DNA of 64,000 nucleotides from Dipetalonema caudispina (GCA_013365325.1 JABVXV010000118.1:104533-168532); one strand, 5' to 3'; positions 26,552 through 40,396 are shown, counted from the first letter of the stretch. A program made the numbers and translations. Notes: generated by a model not told the origin, from the sequence alone.

Positions 26552-29132
26552 TACAAAAATTATTTAAAAATTTGAATTAAAATTTTCAACAATCAATTTG
26601 CTTTACATTTTATAATTACAAATACATTTGAAACCAAGAAACTACAGATACTTCCGAAAATTACTTGGCTACAAATATGGTGCAAAACTGAGCTATTCTG
26701 AAATTGAAAAGCAACATCGAATTTCTCCTTGAAATGCTTCAATACTTCTCATTTATGAGAGATTTGATTTGTGCACAAACGAATTAATACGTAAACAAAA
26801 GATAGAAAGTTAAAATGAAAGTATGTTACTGATATAAACTAAATAAAAGTATCTTAGACTCATCCCGTTACTTTTTTCGTATAAATTTTTGAACAAGATC
26901 TCTACAACGATTCGGTACAAACTTTGCTAACAATACTATGTCGTGGTATATTAATTTTGATCTATTCGATATCTGCTAGATAACATCGTATACATCAATC
27001 TTGCAAGTTCTGAAACAGATTAATCGTATAGGCTGTACAATTATGGGCCAAGTGAAATGAATAGCTAGCCTAAAAGTTTAAAAGCATTAAAATTGACTGG
27101 AAAGAAATTCAATATTCTAATGTGAATAAAAGATTCGTGATACTATACAACACAGTGAAGATTTGCAGATTGAAAGTAACGACAAACAGAGCATTTGCAA
27201 ATATTTCAGATGACATTTAGGCCTGTCTTAGGAAATGCTAATCACTGCCATCTAAAGTCTAATGCAATTCAGAATAATTGGGTAGAAGCTGTAAACATTG
27301 CCGGTGATATAATTGCCAAGATGGATGCCTGTAACGATAAGACTTATGTTGTTTATTAGGCTAAGAAGTTTTCAATTTTCCTTTTAAAAACAGGGAACGC
27401 TAACGCTAATATTTCAACTTTAACAATACCATCCTTTAAACTTTCGCTGTTTTTAACATAAAAATCAATCAGAGGACAATTATTACGTCAATTTTTAACA
27501 TTATTTTTAATATTTTCCACAAAAATGAGGTCAAAAAAAAAATTTGCGCCTCTCTTTTTTCCAGCAATAAATAAATGATTTGGATGAAAAAGTTCTTGAA
27601 AGTTTTGGATTTGTTTAACATGACCTTTTTCATGCTTTTTCATATCTTATCCTTCAAGCCAACCTCATTTTAGCATTTTTAAAAAGAGTAACAACTGTTA
27701 TTAGGCAGTACACTGATCGATCCATCTTTTATCCTCGCCGAGCCTATTCTCAGTTTTATGATAAGAACTGCTTGACAATTGGAATTCACTAACCAAGGCA
27801 AGATGAATCAAAGGTGAATGAATTGTAAAGAGGTCACATGAATAGAAAAAAGGTGGGATAAAAGATGATGTGTGACGTTAATGGATCAATTTGACAAACT
27901 GCTAATGATGAACTTCCTTCGCTCATTCCACTTTGCCAGTCGAGCATTAGCGTAGTCAATTGTAATGTGAAGCACCTGATAACCCAATCATATGATTATT
28001 AAGAATATTTGGGCTACCGATCATGCGAATTACTGGATACCTGTCAAACTCGGTTACCTGACCATAAGAATTCCTGAGTACCCATCCGTTTGCAGAGGCT
28101 CATGTGTTCTGTACCTGGACTTTCCGGAGTTGAACCGGATCGCAGTAAACAGAATAATAGTAAACATGTAGATTTGATAATAGTAGACAGCGTAAGCAAT
28201 GCCTAAAGGTAGGCGTATGTCATCATTTGGCATTTCATACTTTCCAAGTCTTCTCCCCGAACATCTGGGATTTCTTCCAACTATGACTTTCAGGGTAAGA
28301 TCAGAAAAGTGACGAGTAATTTGTCTCTTTCTCTGCCCTTTCTCTTCCCTCTTGTACTTTGTCGTGTAACTTTCAAGTACTCTTCTTAGAATGCAAGAGT
28401 AAGGAAGAAATAGTATAGTTACGAAGAAGATTAACAATATACTAAACTCGTAACAGTATCAGTCAGGGGTTGAAAATGAGAAAATAGTATGAAAAGTGGA
28501 GAAACGGAAAGGCTGACAGAGTTGTTAATAGCGGTTGATTAAGTTAGACATTGGAAGAGATTGTGAATGATTGACAACGGCAGCCATTCAGGAAAGAGAC
28601 CAGAAAGACGATAGAGGAGATGAGAACTGTGAGGAACAATGATAGAGTGGGGGAATTAGTGAAATATACGGTGGCAGAGATAGAGGGTATTCTACCGGTA
28701 AAAGCATAGAAAGGTACTTTTTTGAAAGTTCGAAATGAAGGGGTCGGTAATTTTTTGTTTATTTTTGGTGAGTAAAGTAGATAAGAATGATTGGTTAGTG
28801 ATGGAAGTAAAGTGTGATACAATGAGATGTGACAGAATTTTCCTGCTGTCATGGGAACGGATATGGGTAATTTTATCGCGAGATTTTATGTCACATATCA
28901 TTTTTACGTATGAAAGTTTTCAGTTGCATCAAATTCAGAGAGAAGATCGTTGCTTTTCAAAACTGCGCTTCTTTTTATCTTTTATACATCATTTTCTGCT
29001 CCACTTATCATTCCTCACATAACGTTTGTTTTACGTGTATCACGTCCTTCTAGCACTGATTATGGTTTTTAGTTGACAAATGGAATTTATGTCGTTTTTA
29101 TGAATGATAATTTCAGATTCATTTGTGGACGA
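26552..29132. other. Intergenic with one weak minus-strand frame
   Basis: Mostly featureless AT-rich sequence. A 127-codon minus-strand open frame at 28054-28437 contains the hydrophobic segment AVYYYQIYMFTIILFTAI flanked by charged sequence. It has no family match by eye, no splice partners and no clear leader. It could be a small membrane protein or chance. Confidence 0.4.
28054..28437 (-). CDS. Possible small single-pass membrane protein (weak)
   Basis: An uninterrupted frame of 127 codons beginning with a hydrophobic, signal-like stretch (MLIFFVTILFLPYSC). A basic middle (KYKREEKGQRKRQITRHF) follows, then a second hydrophobic segment near residues 84-103 and the polar tail KSRYRTHEPLQTDG. 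No introns are needed. Length and composition are above background for this AT-rich DNA, but no homology is recognised and no trans-splice acceptor or polyadenylation signal was established. Treat as a candidate only. Confidence 0.25.
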   Translation of the reverse strand: MLIFFVTILFLPYSCILRRVLESYTTKYKREEKGQRKRQITRHFSDLTLKVIVGRNPRCSGRRLGKYEMPNDDIRLPLGIAYAVYYYQIYMFTIILFTAIRFNSGKSRYRTHEPLQTDGYSGILMVR

Positions 29133-32071
29133 ATGTGTGTAACGTTTATTTATTTGAATGATAAAGCAGTAGATGATCCGAAAAGTTATCAGTTGATTGT
29201 GTTAAACAATCGTGATGAGCTGTTCGATCGACCTACATTGCCACCTGCCTGGAAAGATGGTATTCTATGTGGTAATAATGTTTTCTCTATCCATTAAGGA
29301 TAATTTCTTTTCAAACCGTCAGATTTTTCCTTTTGCACGGAACTTTTCAACGGAAGTTAGCTTTTTCTTACATTCAATCCTTTACATACGTGTAACTTCA
29401 ACTTAATTTCGAGTAGAAAAAAGAGTTCTGATTTTCCAGTCTATTGAATGAAGTTTTGAATCATCGAAATAACGTTGATCTTCATGGTGCTTTCATTTCC
29501 TTCCCGTTATAGGTCGAGATCAAGCAGATCCATATGGTGGCACTTGGTTAGGCATGACCAGGAATGGTCGTTTGGGGAATATCCTTGCAGTGCTTGAAAA
29601 TCCAACCGATGAAGTACCCTGCGCGATAACGCGTGGTCTGAATTTCATTTATATGAAATGACTAGAAAACGGAAGGCTTGGAAATTGATTTAAAAGTTAT
29701 TTTGAAATCAAGACTGGAGAATATTTGAAAAGCGACCTGAAATTTCGTTTTGAAATCAGATTTTTAAATTTACAAGATACTTTTGATCATGAAGTCGTAT
29801 CAGGCAAAATAGTGTACGAATATTTGAAATCCGAATTGCCACCAGAGAACTTTGTGGCCCAGGAATTGTCCAAAGAAGCTCAACACTACAACGGTTTCAA
29901 CGTAATTCTACTTCATCGGTATGCAAAAAAATGTGTTTGGTGACAGTTGCGAAGACAAGCTTTTCGAAAACAATGAACTACATATTTAAAATTTCTACTG
30001 TAATAATTATGACTTAACCTGGAGATCATCTGTTGCTCTAGACTTTATTTTTAATTAAATTAGTTAGCAGCAGTGGTAAATCTGATAAAGAGTACTTAAC
30101 TATCGCTTTTTTCCATAGTTTTTGTGATGATGACTTCTTTAAACTCCTAAAACTCCATCATTTTTTAAAATGTCAAAACTAGTTGTCATCTTATTTAACT
30201 TGATAGAAGCACCTATGAAAATGATTTATGATTTCCAAGAATGCGAGTCTATTTGGAAGCAAGATGAAAATGACGATAAGCAAAAGCGGAGCAGAATCAA
30301 AAAATTTATAAAAATCTTAGAATTAATTTTATCATTGCCTCGACTTGCCACATATTTAAGGTTCTGTTTCTTGAAATCCGTTAACTCCATTGCCTCTTCT
30401 AAGTTTTTTTCATATCTGCAGCAGTAGAACGTTTAGTAGAGTCATCGCAGCTAAAACGATTTCCTTTATAGGCTGTTTAATGAAGAAACTGAACGAAAAA
30501 CATATTTTGGAATTCAATTTTCTAATCGACATGATAGCTCGACTGCAATATTTGGCCCCGGTTGGTTTTTGTTACCGAAAATTTTTGTCGTAGTCATCGG
30601 AGGCACGATGATTATGTATATCTATGATGATGTTTGTGGGTTTATGCATTTATATGTATGAAGTCCTACATATCCTTGCTGGTACTGGAAGTTTCTTTTT
30701 TTGCTAAAGCTTGTATCTATGGACTGGTAAAAAATTAATGCATAATATTCCTGTAATTGTAACAGATAACTGAATGAAAATGATCTTCTACAAATTCACA
30801 GTATTTTGGTCTTAGATTTCCAAGTTAATAAATTGAATTAAAATGATTTGACATCAGCTTAATCTCAAATTTAAATGGTTGCAAGTGAGATGTAGATTGA
30901 AGAGAGTATTATTTTCTTCCAGTTGCTAAAATTTCTCCAGCTTCTTTCTTTTTTGACTACGCCATTGTTATGAAGATTTCATCTCTGTAGATCAGTTGAA
31001 TTAATTAAATCATCACGTTCCATCAAATTTATTTTTTCCCTTCAAATCCCATCAAATTTATCATTTTAGGCGTTTATGGGTTTGGAAATAATGCATCAGG
31101 AAAGCCGTTTAAAAAAGTAACTTATGGTTTACGGCTGTTCGAAGAAAAGTTGAAAATGCTAGATGATGAGAATATTAACGAACAAGAACTTATGAAGCAG
31201 TTCTTGAATATCCTCATTGATCAGACAAGGTAACAATATCTATCTTTGTGAATTCTTCATTATTTTATAGCAGTCTACTACCACTAAATTGCTTTTTTAA
31301 GATTATATTCAGAGTATTATCTATCTTTTTAGAACCTCTCTTTGTAGTTTTACAGATTTTTTCTGCATAATGTTACTGACAAAAGTTTGAAAAAAGTAGC
31401 TTTTCTATGAACTAGCATCACTGATTTAGGAGGGATTAGAGTGGCTGCAAAGACGGGTTTAGTTGAAGTTTACGCTTCAATTCTAGATCTTAGCAAATTC
31501 ACAGAGTTTTGTTTTTTGTTCGGAAAGAAGTGTAGAAAAATGCATCAGGATTTATTTTAAAATACGCGCCATAATTACTAGTGCAGTCCATGGTTATTAG
31601 CAAAAATCTCATGCTCTAAGTGTCAGTATTGCGATAGTAATTACCCTGAAAAAGTAGCATTAATCATTGTTTATTTATTCAGTCATCATCCCGATGAGCA
31701 GCTTATTTCACAGAAAAAACAAGATAAAGACAGCTGCAAACTTATGTCGCAACTATTTTACGAACTTCCAAAACCTCTGCGATATGGAACCAGGTTCACT
31801 TCATCTCTTTGCTTCATTTCCAATTTATAAATTTGATTTCTGGCATTTTAGTTCAGTATACAAATATTTGGCAATTCGTGAATTGTTTTTTGACATTTTT
31901 AGTAATTTTCATGCATTTGAAAAATCAGCATTTTTAAGATCTCACACCATTGTGTTGGTGAATGGTGTTGGTCGTTGTACATATTTTGAGCGAAGCCGAA
32001 AACAGCAAACTCCAATGTCTGATGTTACTTGGGATGATACAACACATTATTTTGATCTTGATGACTTATGA
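29133..32071 (+). CDS. TANGO2: TANGO2 / NRDE family protein, copy 1
   Basis: Seven exons (29133-29271, 29513-29635, 29804-29918, 30472-30560, 31070-31229, 31683-31793, 31939-32071) give 870 nt and 289 residues; human TANGO2 is about 276. The start MCVTFIYL matches the family's Met-Cys N-terminus, and the name-giving motif is present (VLNNRDELFDRP). Further landmarks: GGTWLGMTRNGRLGN, HYNGFNVILLH, SNRHDSSTAIFGPGVYGFGN, PLRYGTRSHTIVLVN and a final WDDTTHYFDLDDL. TANGO2 proteins act in the cytosol and mitochondria and were first linked to Golgi organisation. The C. elegans homologues HRG-9 and HRG-10 have been implicated in haem trafficking. A TTTCAG ends 16 bases before the ATG (29116), a plausible spliced-leader site. 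A second copy follows directly downstream. Confidence 0.95.
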
Positions 32072-33533
32072 AGTCAAAGTAAGGTCGCTTTTATGGTTTT
32101 CGAAAACACATGAATGTTATGAAGCTGTATTTTGATGGACAGTAGAGGTGGTGTCGATTCTAAAAACGAGACATTTCCTGCGTAACTAAAGAGAATCATA
32201 TTTTTGATGCTTTTGTTAAATACTTTTTTCAAAGAGATAATAATCAGATTTCTTTTATTTGGCTATGATACTTGCATAATTAATTTGGTTGTTTCATAAG
32301 CCGGTCTCATCAATTTCACGTCTCGAAAAATGATATCACTCTTTAGTGAACCGAAGAAGGGAAGGGATAGGAGATATGATTTGAAGGTGAAACTTTATTC
32401 TGAAATCTGTGCTATGATAGCATCGTTTTGCTGTGAGAAATTTGCTTTTTTTTTTATCAGGTTTTCGAAGGATGGATTTACGAGATGGCACTATATTTTT
32501 CAAATGGCATTCCAAAATTCGAATGAGGTTTATTACAGAGATACTGTAAGACATGAATTTGCTTCGTCAAATATTCCATTCCTCTTGCATCTTCTAACTG
32601 CATCTTCCCCTTTAATTCATCTTATCTGGTCAACCACTGTGATTCGATTCATTAAAAGTTCTTGACTTGTTTCACTTTTAAATTCATGGAAATGTACATG
32701 CTTATTTTCTATACAAACACTTCTGTTTCTTTTGCTGTTATATGTATTTCATTCTAAAAATCAATTTTAATTTATTCTTCGGTGAAATTGTTAATGGATG
32801 CGTAATTGTACCATTTGATGGAGGAACTGGTTAATAGTTTCAAACATTTCAAGAAATCCGCAAAAACGCAACATAATTGACTACATCGGCATAGTGGTAC
32901 TGGAGACATACAAATGATAGAAGCTCCTCCTCAAATATTATTCGATGGACGATGCAATAAAAGGAGTTACTGCCACATACTTGGTAAAAACTATTACGAT
33001 CCATGCAAGATACTAGGAAGAAGGTCACATGCGGTTCTCTATGTTATCCTCATTACTCTTTCTCATCAAAAATTTTTTGCTCAATTTCGATTAAAACTTA
33101 CAAAATGTAGGTGGCAAGGAAGTGGTCCGGTGATCATTCATCGTTCTTTTAATTAAATTTGATAGCGGACGAAACATCACTAATTCGTTTGCGTTATATC
33201 CTCATTTTTCATTTCTTATAACGTTGGAAAAAATCCGGTTTTGGCTGAAGTACACGTTATAATACCATTTTCAATGTCTTCATTCCATCGATTGTCGAAT
33301 TAATTGCTTTTCTGGAATTAAATAACTCTGTTTGTACTATTTGTGAACTGATAATAGTTTACCTTACTTTATTCATGATCTCCTTTTGTTAAGATTGCAG
33401 TACTTCACGTCGCAGATATTTTTGCTGTTATTTATGAATGAATGTCTGTACTATTTTGCAGACATCTCAGTCTTATTTTAGGTTCAAACTAAAGTAATTG
33501 TCTTATCTTGGCCTATTACTTCCTGTTATTTAA
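32072..33533. other. Spacer between the TANGO2 copies
   Basis: About 1.46 kb on which open frames (plus 32330-32665, plus 32914-33156) show no domain and no duplicated exon. It likely contains the 3' end of copy 1 and the start region of copy 2. Confidence 0.5.
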
Positions 33534-35652
33534 ATGTGCATAACTTTTGTATACGTTGAGCACAATCCAAACGCCAAGTATAAATTGATTCTACTAAACA
33601 ATCGTGATGAGTTGCTCAACCGGCCAACCAGTGCAGCCAGATGGGAAAATGGCATCCTTGCTGGTACTTTGCATATAGCTGTTCACAATCATTAAAATTG
33701 CCAATTCCAATTCCAGTTATTTCTCAGCATCTGTAAAGAGTGAATGATGACTGATCGTGAATTGCCGATAAATACTAAAATATATGAAAGTACAATTGAT
33801 CACTTTCATCATTTCACTCCATTGTGGGAGAGGTTGTGGTTACAGTAGGCCTTTTGAAAGAAATTACTGAAGAAAGGTTATAATTATATTCAAAGTTTGG
33901 ATTAAACAAACAAAAGAAAAATGGTGTTAAAAAAAAGTGAATTTAAGAGAACGAAATTAAAGATGCATTAAGAGATAATTTATAGAAAACTCTTGAAAAT
34001 TTTGTCTATCTTGGAATAATCCTTATGACATATGAGAACTTCATATCAGTTTTATTTAGTTTAAAATAAGAACTTGACCTTTAAACTTGGGAATTAGAAC
34101 AATGTTTTTCAGGGCGAGATGAGAGAGAAAGTATGCGTGGAACGTGGTTGTGCATGAATGCTGCTGGTCGTATTAGTAATTTATTGACGATCACCGTGCC
34201 TATAGATCAAACGAAAACAAATTCTTTTACTAGAGGTCGAATATTATCTGTAAATTGATTTTTTCATTCTCCATATATTTGATTACGGTCACTTCAGTCT
34301 TGCAAACTTCATGATATAGGATACGGAAGTAATTGTGATCGCCTCTACCCTTTTCACATTCTACATTTCTTCCAACGATCTTACAATCAGGAAAAACCAA
34401 GAGTTGTTATTTCGCAGCAGTACTATAAATTATGGACTTACTTTAATATTTGACTATTGGAGGTGAAATCGATGTTTCTGAAATCTGGCCCTCAGGTTAC
34501 CAAAATTAGATTAGAATGTGAGTTGTGAAATTTCCTTAAAAATATAAGTATTTTTGAGAATTTCGAGCAAGCATTTCATTAATTCTTTTCATATTAATAA
34601 TTTTAAGAGTTGTTCGAGTAATTTTCTGACGTCTAACTGAAAAGTAGCGGTAAAGGTTGCATGCAATTTTTGATTTAACTAATTGAATATAGTTGGAGAA
34701 ACACTCAAATTCAAGAAATAGTATGTCATAAAAATTCTCAAATCTTGCGATCTGTGGAAAAGTCAAAAGTTAGAATATGAAATAGTATTTTCAGGAACAT
34801 TGCCGATAGATTTTGTGAAATCGAACAAAAAACCGGAGGAATTTTGCAAATTATTGATCAATACCGTGAACAGATACAATGCATTCCAGACACTTTGTTT
34901 CCAAAGATAAATTTTTAATTCAAGCTTCATTAATGCTGAACTTTACGAATTTTAAGGCTTGACTTTTGACAACATTTACGAGAAATGTTGAGGAAAAGCT
35001 TTTCCACAATTACAGAGCTCAAAAAACTGGAATCTTGACTCAATTCTTTTGTGGATATAAACCGGTCAAAAGCTTCAGAATTAAATTATTTGTTGTTTTC
35101 CGGAATTTCCAAGAATAAAGGTCTTTTTTCTTTAACTTATAGAAAATAAACATATATTTCAGAAATGAATACGATCAATATGAAGTAGCAGGCTTAACAT
35201 ATCAGTCGGATGATAAAATTGAAGTTACCAGATACCCACCAGGTCGCTAAATCCTTGAAAATATTGTTTATTCACAAACAAATTATCGATATTATGAGAT
35301 ATTTTGTGATCTTTTCTCTGATTTTCTTGAAGTCATGCATTCCTTTACAGGTATCCATGGTTTTAGCAACAGTCCACCTTGTGAGCCGTTTAAAAAAGTG
35401 CAACGGGGTGTAGAGAAAATGAACGATATTATTGACGAAATAAATACCAAAAATCTCTCAGAAGCAGAAATTATTGAACGCCTTCTACAATTAGCTACTG
35501 ATAAATATCAGTAAGTTCTTCAATTATATTCGTAAGAACTTCGGAGAAATGGAGCGCAGTAGGACGGAAGAGAAGTCGGATTAATTTGGAAAATTATGAA
35601 GCAACTTGCTTTTTCCCAAGTTATCACCACTGTAATGTTCATATATCAATTA

Positions 35653-35686
<34 letters not shown>

Positions 35687-36353
35687 CCAGTAATTTGTTG
35701 AGTCAGTTGAAATTAATTCAAACAATGAAAAACACATCGAGACTGATATGATATAACACTGCAAGCAAAACGGAAGAATGGGTAAATAAAAAATGAAAGG
35801 CCTATTCCAAATTTCAATCTTCTTAGCTCCAAAACAATATTATTTGTTCAAACTTTCTCCTTCTTTCGTACTACTTTAACAGTTAATACGGGAGCATAAC
35901 CAACATAACTCTTTTTTAATTTTGCTGATCTACAAATCTATTAATTACAACAATCGTTCTGCAGATGTTTCCCTGATGACCAGTTAAAGCGGCGATGTGG
36001 TCGATCTAGCGAGCTCTGTAAGTATCGTACCGCCATTTTCGTAAGACATCCTGATGGGATTCCTTACGGTACTAGGTTTGTAATCCGTTTCATCCATAGT
36101 AAAACTTTGATTCTCTTCCTTAAATTTTAGTAAAATTTACTAGAGTATTCATGAATTTTCAGGAATCTTCCCGAACAGAATAAATGCAATCTTTATACAA
36201 CCCCAATGCTCTTCTAGTTTCAGGTCACATACAATTATTATTGTGGACCGTAACAATCAGGTCACATATTACGAAAAATCGATGGAAACAGGAGCGAAAA
36301 AAGCAAGCGAAGCCACTTGGACCGAGCAAATATTTCACTTTGACCTTATCTAA
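33534..36353 (+). CDS. TANGO2: TANGO2 / NRDE family protein, copy 2
   Basis: Seven exons (33534-33663, 34113-34235, 34795-34906, 35163-35242, 35351-35510, 35965-36075, 36224-36353) give 846 nt and 281 residues. It starts MCITFVYV and keeps LLNNRDELLNRP, MRGTWLCMNAAGRISN, YPPGIHGFSNSPPCEPFKK, IPYGTRSHTIIIVD and EATWTEQIFHFDLI. Exons 2, 5 and 6 have exactly the same lengths as in copy 1 (123, 160, 111 nt) and all introns fall at the same points, so the pair arose by duplication after the introns were in place. Sequence identity is low, so the duplication is old or selection differs. The third exon must end at 34906, where the next bases are ATAAAT, not GT; the rest of the gene is open. It is therefore either expressed with a non-canonical donor or disabled there. 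Confidence 0.88.
35656..35685 (+). repeat. (TA)n microsatellite
   Basis: About fifteen TA units within intron 5 of the second TANGO2 copy. Confidence 0.95.
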
Positions 36354-37172
36354 ATTGTGCAATAATTCACTTTTTTGAATCCTCAATTAGTATGTCCAGC
36401 TATTTTGAATTTGTTACTTTGTGACGATATGTTAAATGAATTCCAATTTTAATGAGAAGTATCGATGAAAAAAGCAATATTGACTTCTCTCCTAAAAAAT
36501 TTGAAATATTTTAATATTTGTGACTTTTCAGTGATCTGGGTAATGCTCTCCGTACACATCAGTACTTCAGTAACACTAAAAGGACATGTTTGAATCCAAC
36601 TAACTATTCTAATAGCAGAAAAAAATTCCACAGAATAAAATTCAGTAAAACATTACCATCAATCTCTGATACTACTGAAGTGCTTCGACAGATTTTGATA
36701 AAAGTGCAGCCCAACATTCGAAATTTAAAACAGTGTTGATAATGCTCCCATCAGTAAATACATTAACAAAATGTTTGAAAGTTTATCATATTTTGGTGCA
36801 TATCCCAACAATAAATAACATAAAATAACAAATATATTCATCTTATAAAAGTAAGCGAACTAGATATACATACGCTGCCATCAGTAAAGGTTGAGATCTT
36901 AATGAAATTTCGTAACAAAAGAGTTTTACTGGTTTCATAAACCTTTTTTGTTTTCGAAGAGAAATTTTCAGTATGATTTGAAATGTTTTGAATAAGTACA
37001 GTTACTCACTCTATGATAAATTCTTCAATTCTGAAATAGTGTGAAACTTAGAAGTGATTTCGAGCTTAGACAATTGTTTCTGATAACTTCTCAAGAACTA
37101 ATATAAAGCCTTAACTTCCTAATGCGCTTTAATTGAGCGGAGCTGGTTCCAAACTTAGAATACAATCAAAAC
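36354..37172. other. Convergent intergenic region
   Basis: Lies between the 3' ends of TANGO2 copy 2 (plus) and DPAGT1 (minus), so it should hold both polyadenylation regions. No coding signal seen. Confidence 0.5.
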
Positions 37173-40100
37173 TCACAAAACGACTTCATACATCAGATGT
37201 GCAACGTAGAATCGAATAAAAAATGCAAGAATTGAAAAGAAAACTTGCAATATTAGAAGTACTTCCGTTAATTTTTTTTCGTGCATTGGACCCGTAAATT
37301 TTAAAACCAAATTTAATAGTGTTAAATTGTTGATAACTGTCCACCTGAAGCGAAAAACGGATTGAAAAAAAAAAAAAAAAACAAACTGATAAGCAAACTT
37401 ATACACCGCAACAACTCCGCTGCTCTTCCTCAAACAAACAAGAAAAACGCCGCTTTAGAATCCCCCGATAGTCATCCCTGGCCACATCTTATAAGCATTC
37501 GCTTTGCATAAATCACTCGCTTTATATGATTCAAGATAGTATGTCTAGAAAGCAAGAACTTGACAAATATTTCATTTTATGAAAGCAAACTTCATATCAA
37601 AAGATGAAACATGAAAACCCTTACTTCACACCATCCTTTTCAATAATTTTCTTGTGTAACAAGCCAGATACACGCAAAGAATAAAGGATTATTTTGGTTA
37701 AGAGTTTGAGGTCTGAAATGAAAAAATATATCATTAATGAAGACCTTACGCGTAACTGATAGTTGCGGTTTAAAACAAATTTCAGCAAATGAATTCTTGT
37801 ATTGATGAGCAATACATATCCGAGAAATATTGAAAAAGAAATGAAAGAGAAAGAGGAGTAATATAACCATTTTCTTTGAATTCAATAGTGCTCATATCAA
37901 CGGTGTTAGTTTTGCTGTCATACTTCGGCAATCGATGACGCGGACAAGGGAAAAGACGGAGAAGTTGAGGAATTGAATATATAAAATTGAAAATCTGGAA
38001 AGTATCAAGCTTATAATTTCTAAAACATTAAATATCACAGTTAAAGGCATAACCAAAACGTACTTATTTCCTTGTCTTGTTTTTTGAAGCATTGCTTCTT
38101 AATTTCATCATAAAATACTGATATTATATTTTCATATTCAACATCACTAGTTCGCTTATGTCTGATAATGACGAGTTTTTTAATTAAATCGAACATTCTG
38201 CTTACAGCGCAGCAGAATAAAGAAAAAAGTCCCCACAACTAATAATAATATGAATTTAATACGAATGCACAAGCTACACTGACAGACACAGATTGATAGT
38301 GACTAAAAATTCAAAACACTTCAAAAGGGAAAATGCATTTACCGAGAAACACAAATTAAATTAACTAAACAAAAGTCAAAATCCACGAAATGGAAAGGAT
38401 TTGCTGCAAGAAAGATAGAAACTTACTTGTGGGATCAAAAAGAGTGCCATAGTTTTGCTAAAATGGCCAAGAATGCAAGCTGAAGCCAGAGTCATCCCTG
38501 CCCAGTAACAAAATGTATCGCCGACAAAAACTCGTGCTGGATACCTAAATATGCTGGATACTTGAATTCTGATTAGTAATGACGCAAAGAATATAGAAGT
38601 TTTGAGAACATAAGTTAATCTGAAGGGAGAGATCGACATCTATCAAAAAATAATATTTTGAAGGAATCAAACATAATTACCAGTTGAAATACAACAAAAC
38701 AGATGTTGTTCCCAAAAAAGGCAGTAGGAAATATAGAGAAAGTGAATGGTACCACGAAAGCGATGGATCCAGTCGGAATAACTGTAAAAAGAGCTAACGA
38801 AATTCACTTAGAATCATTTATTAATGACCAAATGACAATAAAGGTGAAGCTAAACAATAGCGCATCAACTTTTTAAAGCTCCAAATCAAACTTTTCATTC
38901 GAATTTCTAAAATTCAAAAAAAAAAATGTTTTTAGAAGCTGAATTTTCAATTTCAAATTTAGAATTTCGTCTTTTCACTTTTTTCCCTAGCTTTAAGCAA
39001 AGCCTAATAAAATCGCTGATTTTAAAGCAGCAACTTACTTCGATAGCATTAAAAATAACGACGGAAGCTGCTATTATAAAAGCTTGTCCAGCTTCAAGCC
39101 CATTAATTCCGGCCAAAATATTGATGGCATTTGTACAAAACACAATCTACAATGGTATAACAGACAATGATGAATAGTTTCGTCTACTTGTTTTGTTAAG
39201 CACAAAATAGGAAAATGAATCCAACGCATAATTAACACTTCCGAGATAGAACACTTACCATCATACCCATATAAACATAGTAAAAAATTCCAATGTCAAT
39301 GCATTCCCCCACTGGAAATAAAGCCTGTACCAAAGAAGGTAACACGATCGTAGCTGATGACCCTGAAAAGGATGCCTCTAAGATGCTGTCCAATCAGTAA
39401 GGAAAATCCTGTAGTACTTCTCAAATAAACGACAGAACCTTCTATAACTTAACCACAGTTCTAAATAAATAACAAACAAACGATTCACCAGACACATAAT
39501 ATACAAGAAGCAACGGAAGCGATGAAAGTGTCGGAAATAAAAGTTTGTGTCGCCATCGCAAATCCAAAACATCATCTGCAAAACCCAGTAGAACTGCAGA
39601 ACAAATTGCCGTCAATGCTGATAAGAACATTAAAAATTTTTGATGTGGAATGGATGACCTGTAAATCAAAAGATGAATAAAGGAAGTGATATATATTAGA
39701 GGTCCAATTATACAAGTTTCCATAATAATCCATAAAAATTAGGAAAAGAACTTACTCAAGCTGAGACCATTCATAAACTGGGAATGGAATAAATAAAAAC
39801 ATAACGATTAAATAAACAGCTGCTGATATGACGCCAATCGGTTCAGGTACAGGAATATTATCTACCTAGAAATGAACGTTTCGTAGGAAGCTAGCTTTAT
39901 AAGATGCAAAGGATAATTAAGTGTATATAAGAATATTTTAAGAGTTTGAATAGGTGAGAAGAATTGAAAAATATAACGACATTATGCTTTTCAGTAAACT
40001 ACTTTTGATTTAGCTCCCTACTTCTAATTTTTGTTTATTACAATAACCAAATTTATCTCAATGAGAGAAATTGGATGATACTTCGTTATCAGTGAATCAA

Positions 40101-40396
40101 ATACTCTTTCTAAAGAAAGTTCTGACAGCTAACTTATATACTTTGAATTTATGAAATTAAATACTCAACCCATCTTTGACAGCTTATCCCAAACTTCGGA
40201 TACAGGGAAAACGTTCTTCTTTAATACTAGCATACTAATACCAAATGCGTTGAAGATAATAACATACTTTGCACTGATCCTTTCCATACATTTGACGTTT
40301 GACAAAAACTGGAATATATTCCATGATTATGTGATGTGAAATATATGCACCCACACAACTCAGTAATATGTTTACCCATAATGATAACATCGTCAT
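37173..40396 (-). CDS. DPAGT1: UDP-GlcNAc:dolichyl-P GlcNAc-1-P transferase
   Basis: Ten exons (40268-40396, 39756-39865, 39489-39658, 39259-39362, 39039-39146, 38681-38781, 38427-38544, 37868-37994, 37625-37712, 37173-37344) close to 1227 nt, or 408 residues, the same length as human DPAGT1. This ER membrane enzyme (yeast ALG7) transfers GlcNAc-1-phosphate from UDP-GlcNAc to dolichyl phosphate, the first step of N-glycan precursor synthesis and the target of tunicamycin. Diagnostic segments in order: [40 protein letters not shown] (acidic catalytic motif), [52 protein letters not shown] and [10 protein letters not shown]. About ten hydrophobic spans are visible. An ATTTCAG acceptor lies two bases before the ATG, suggesting trans-splicing. 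Confidence 0.97.
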
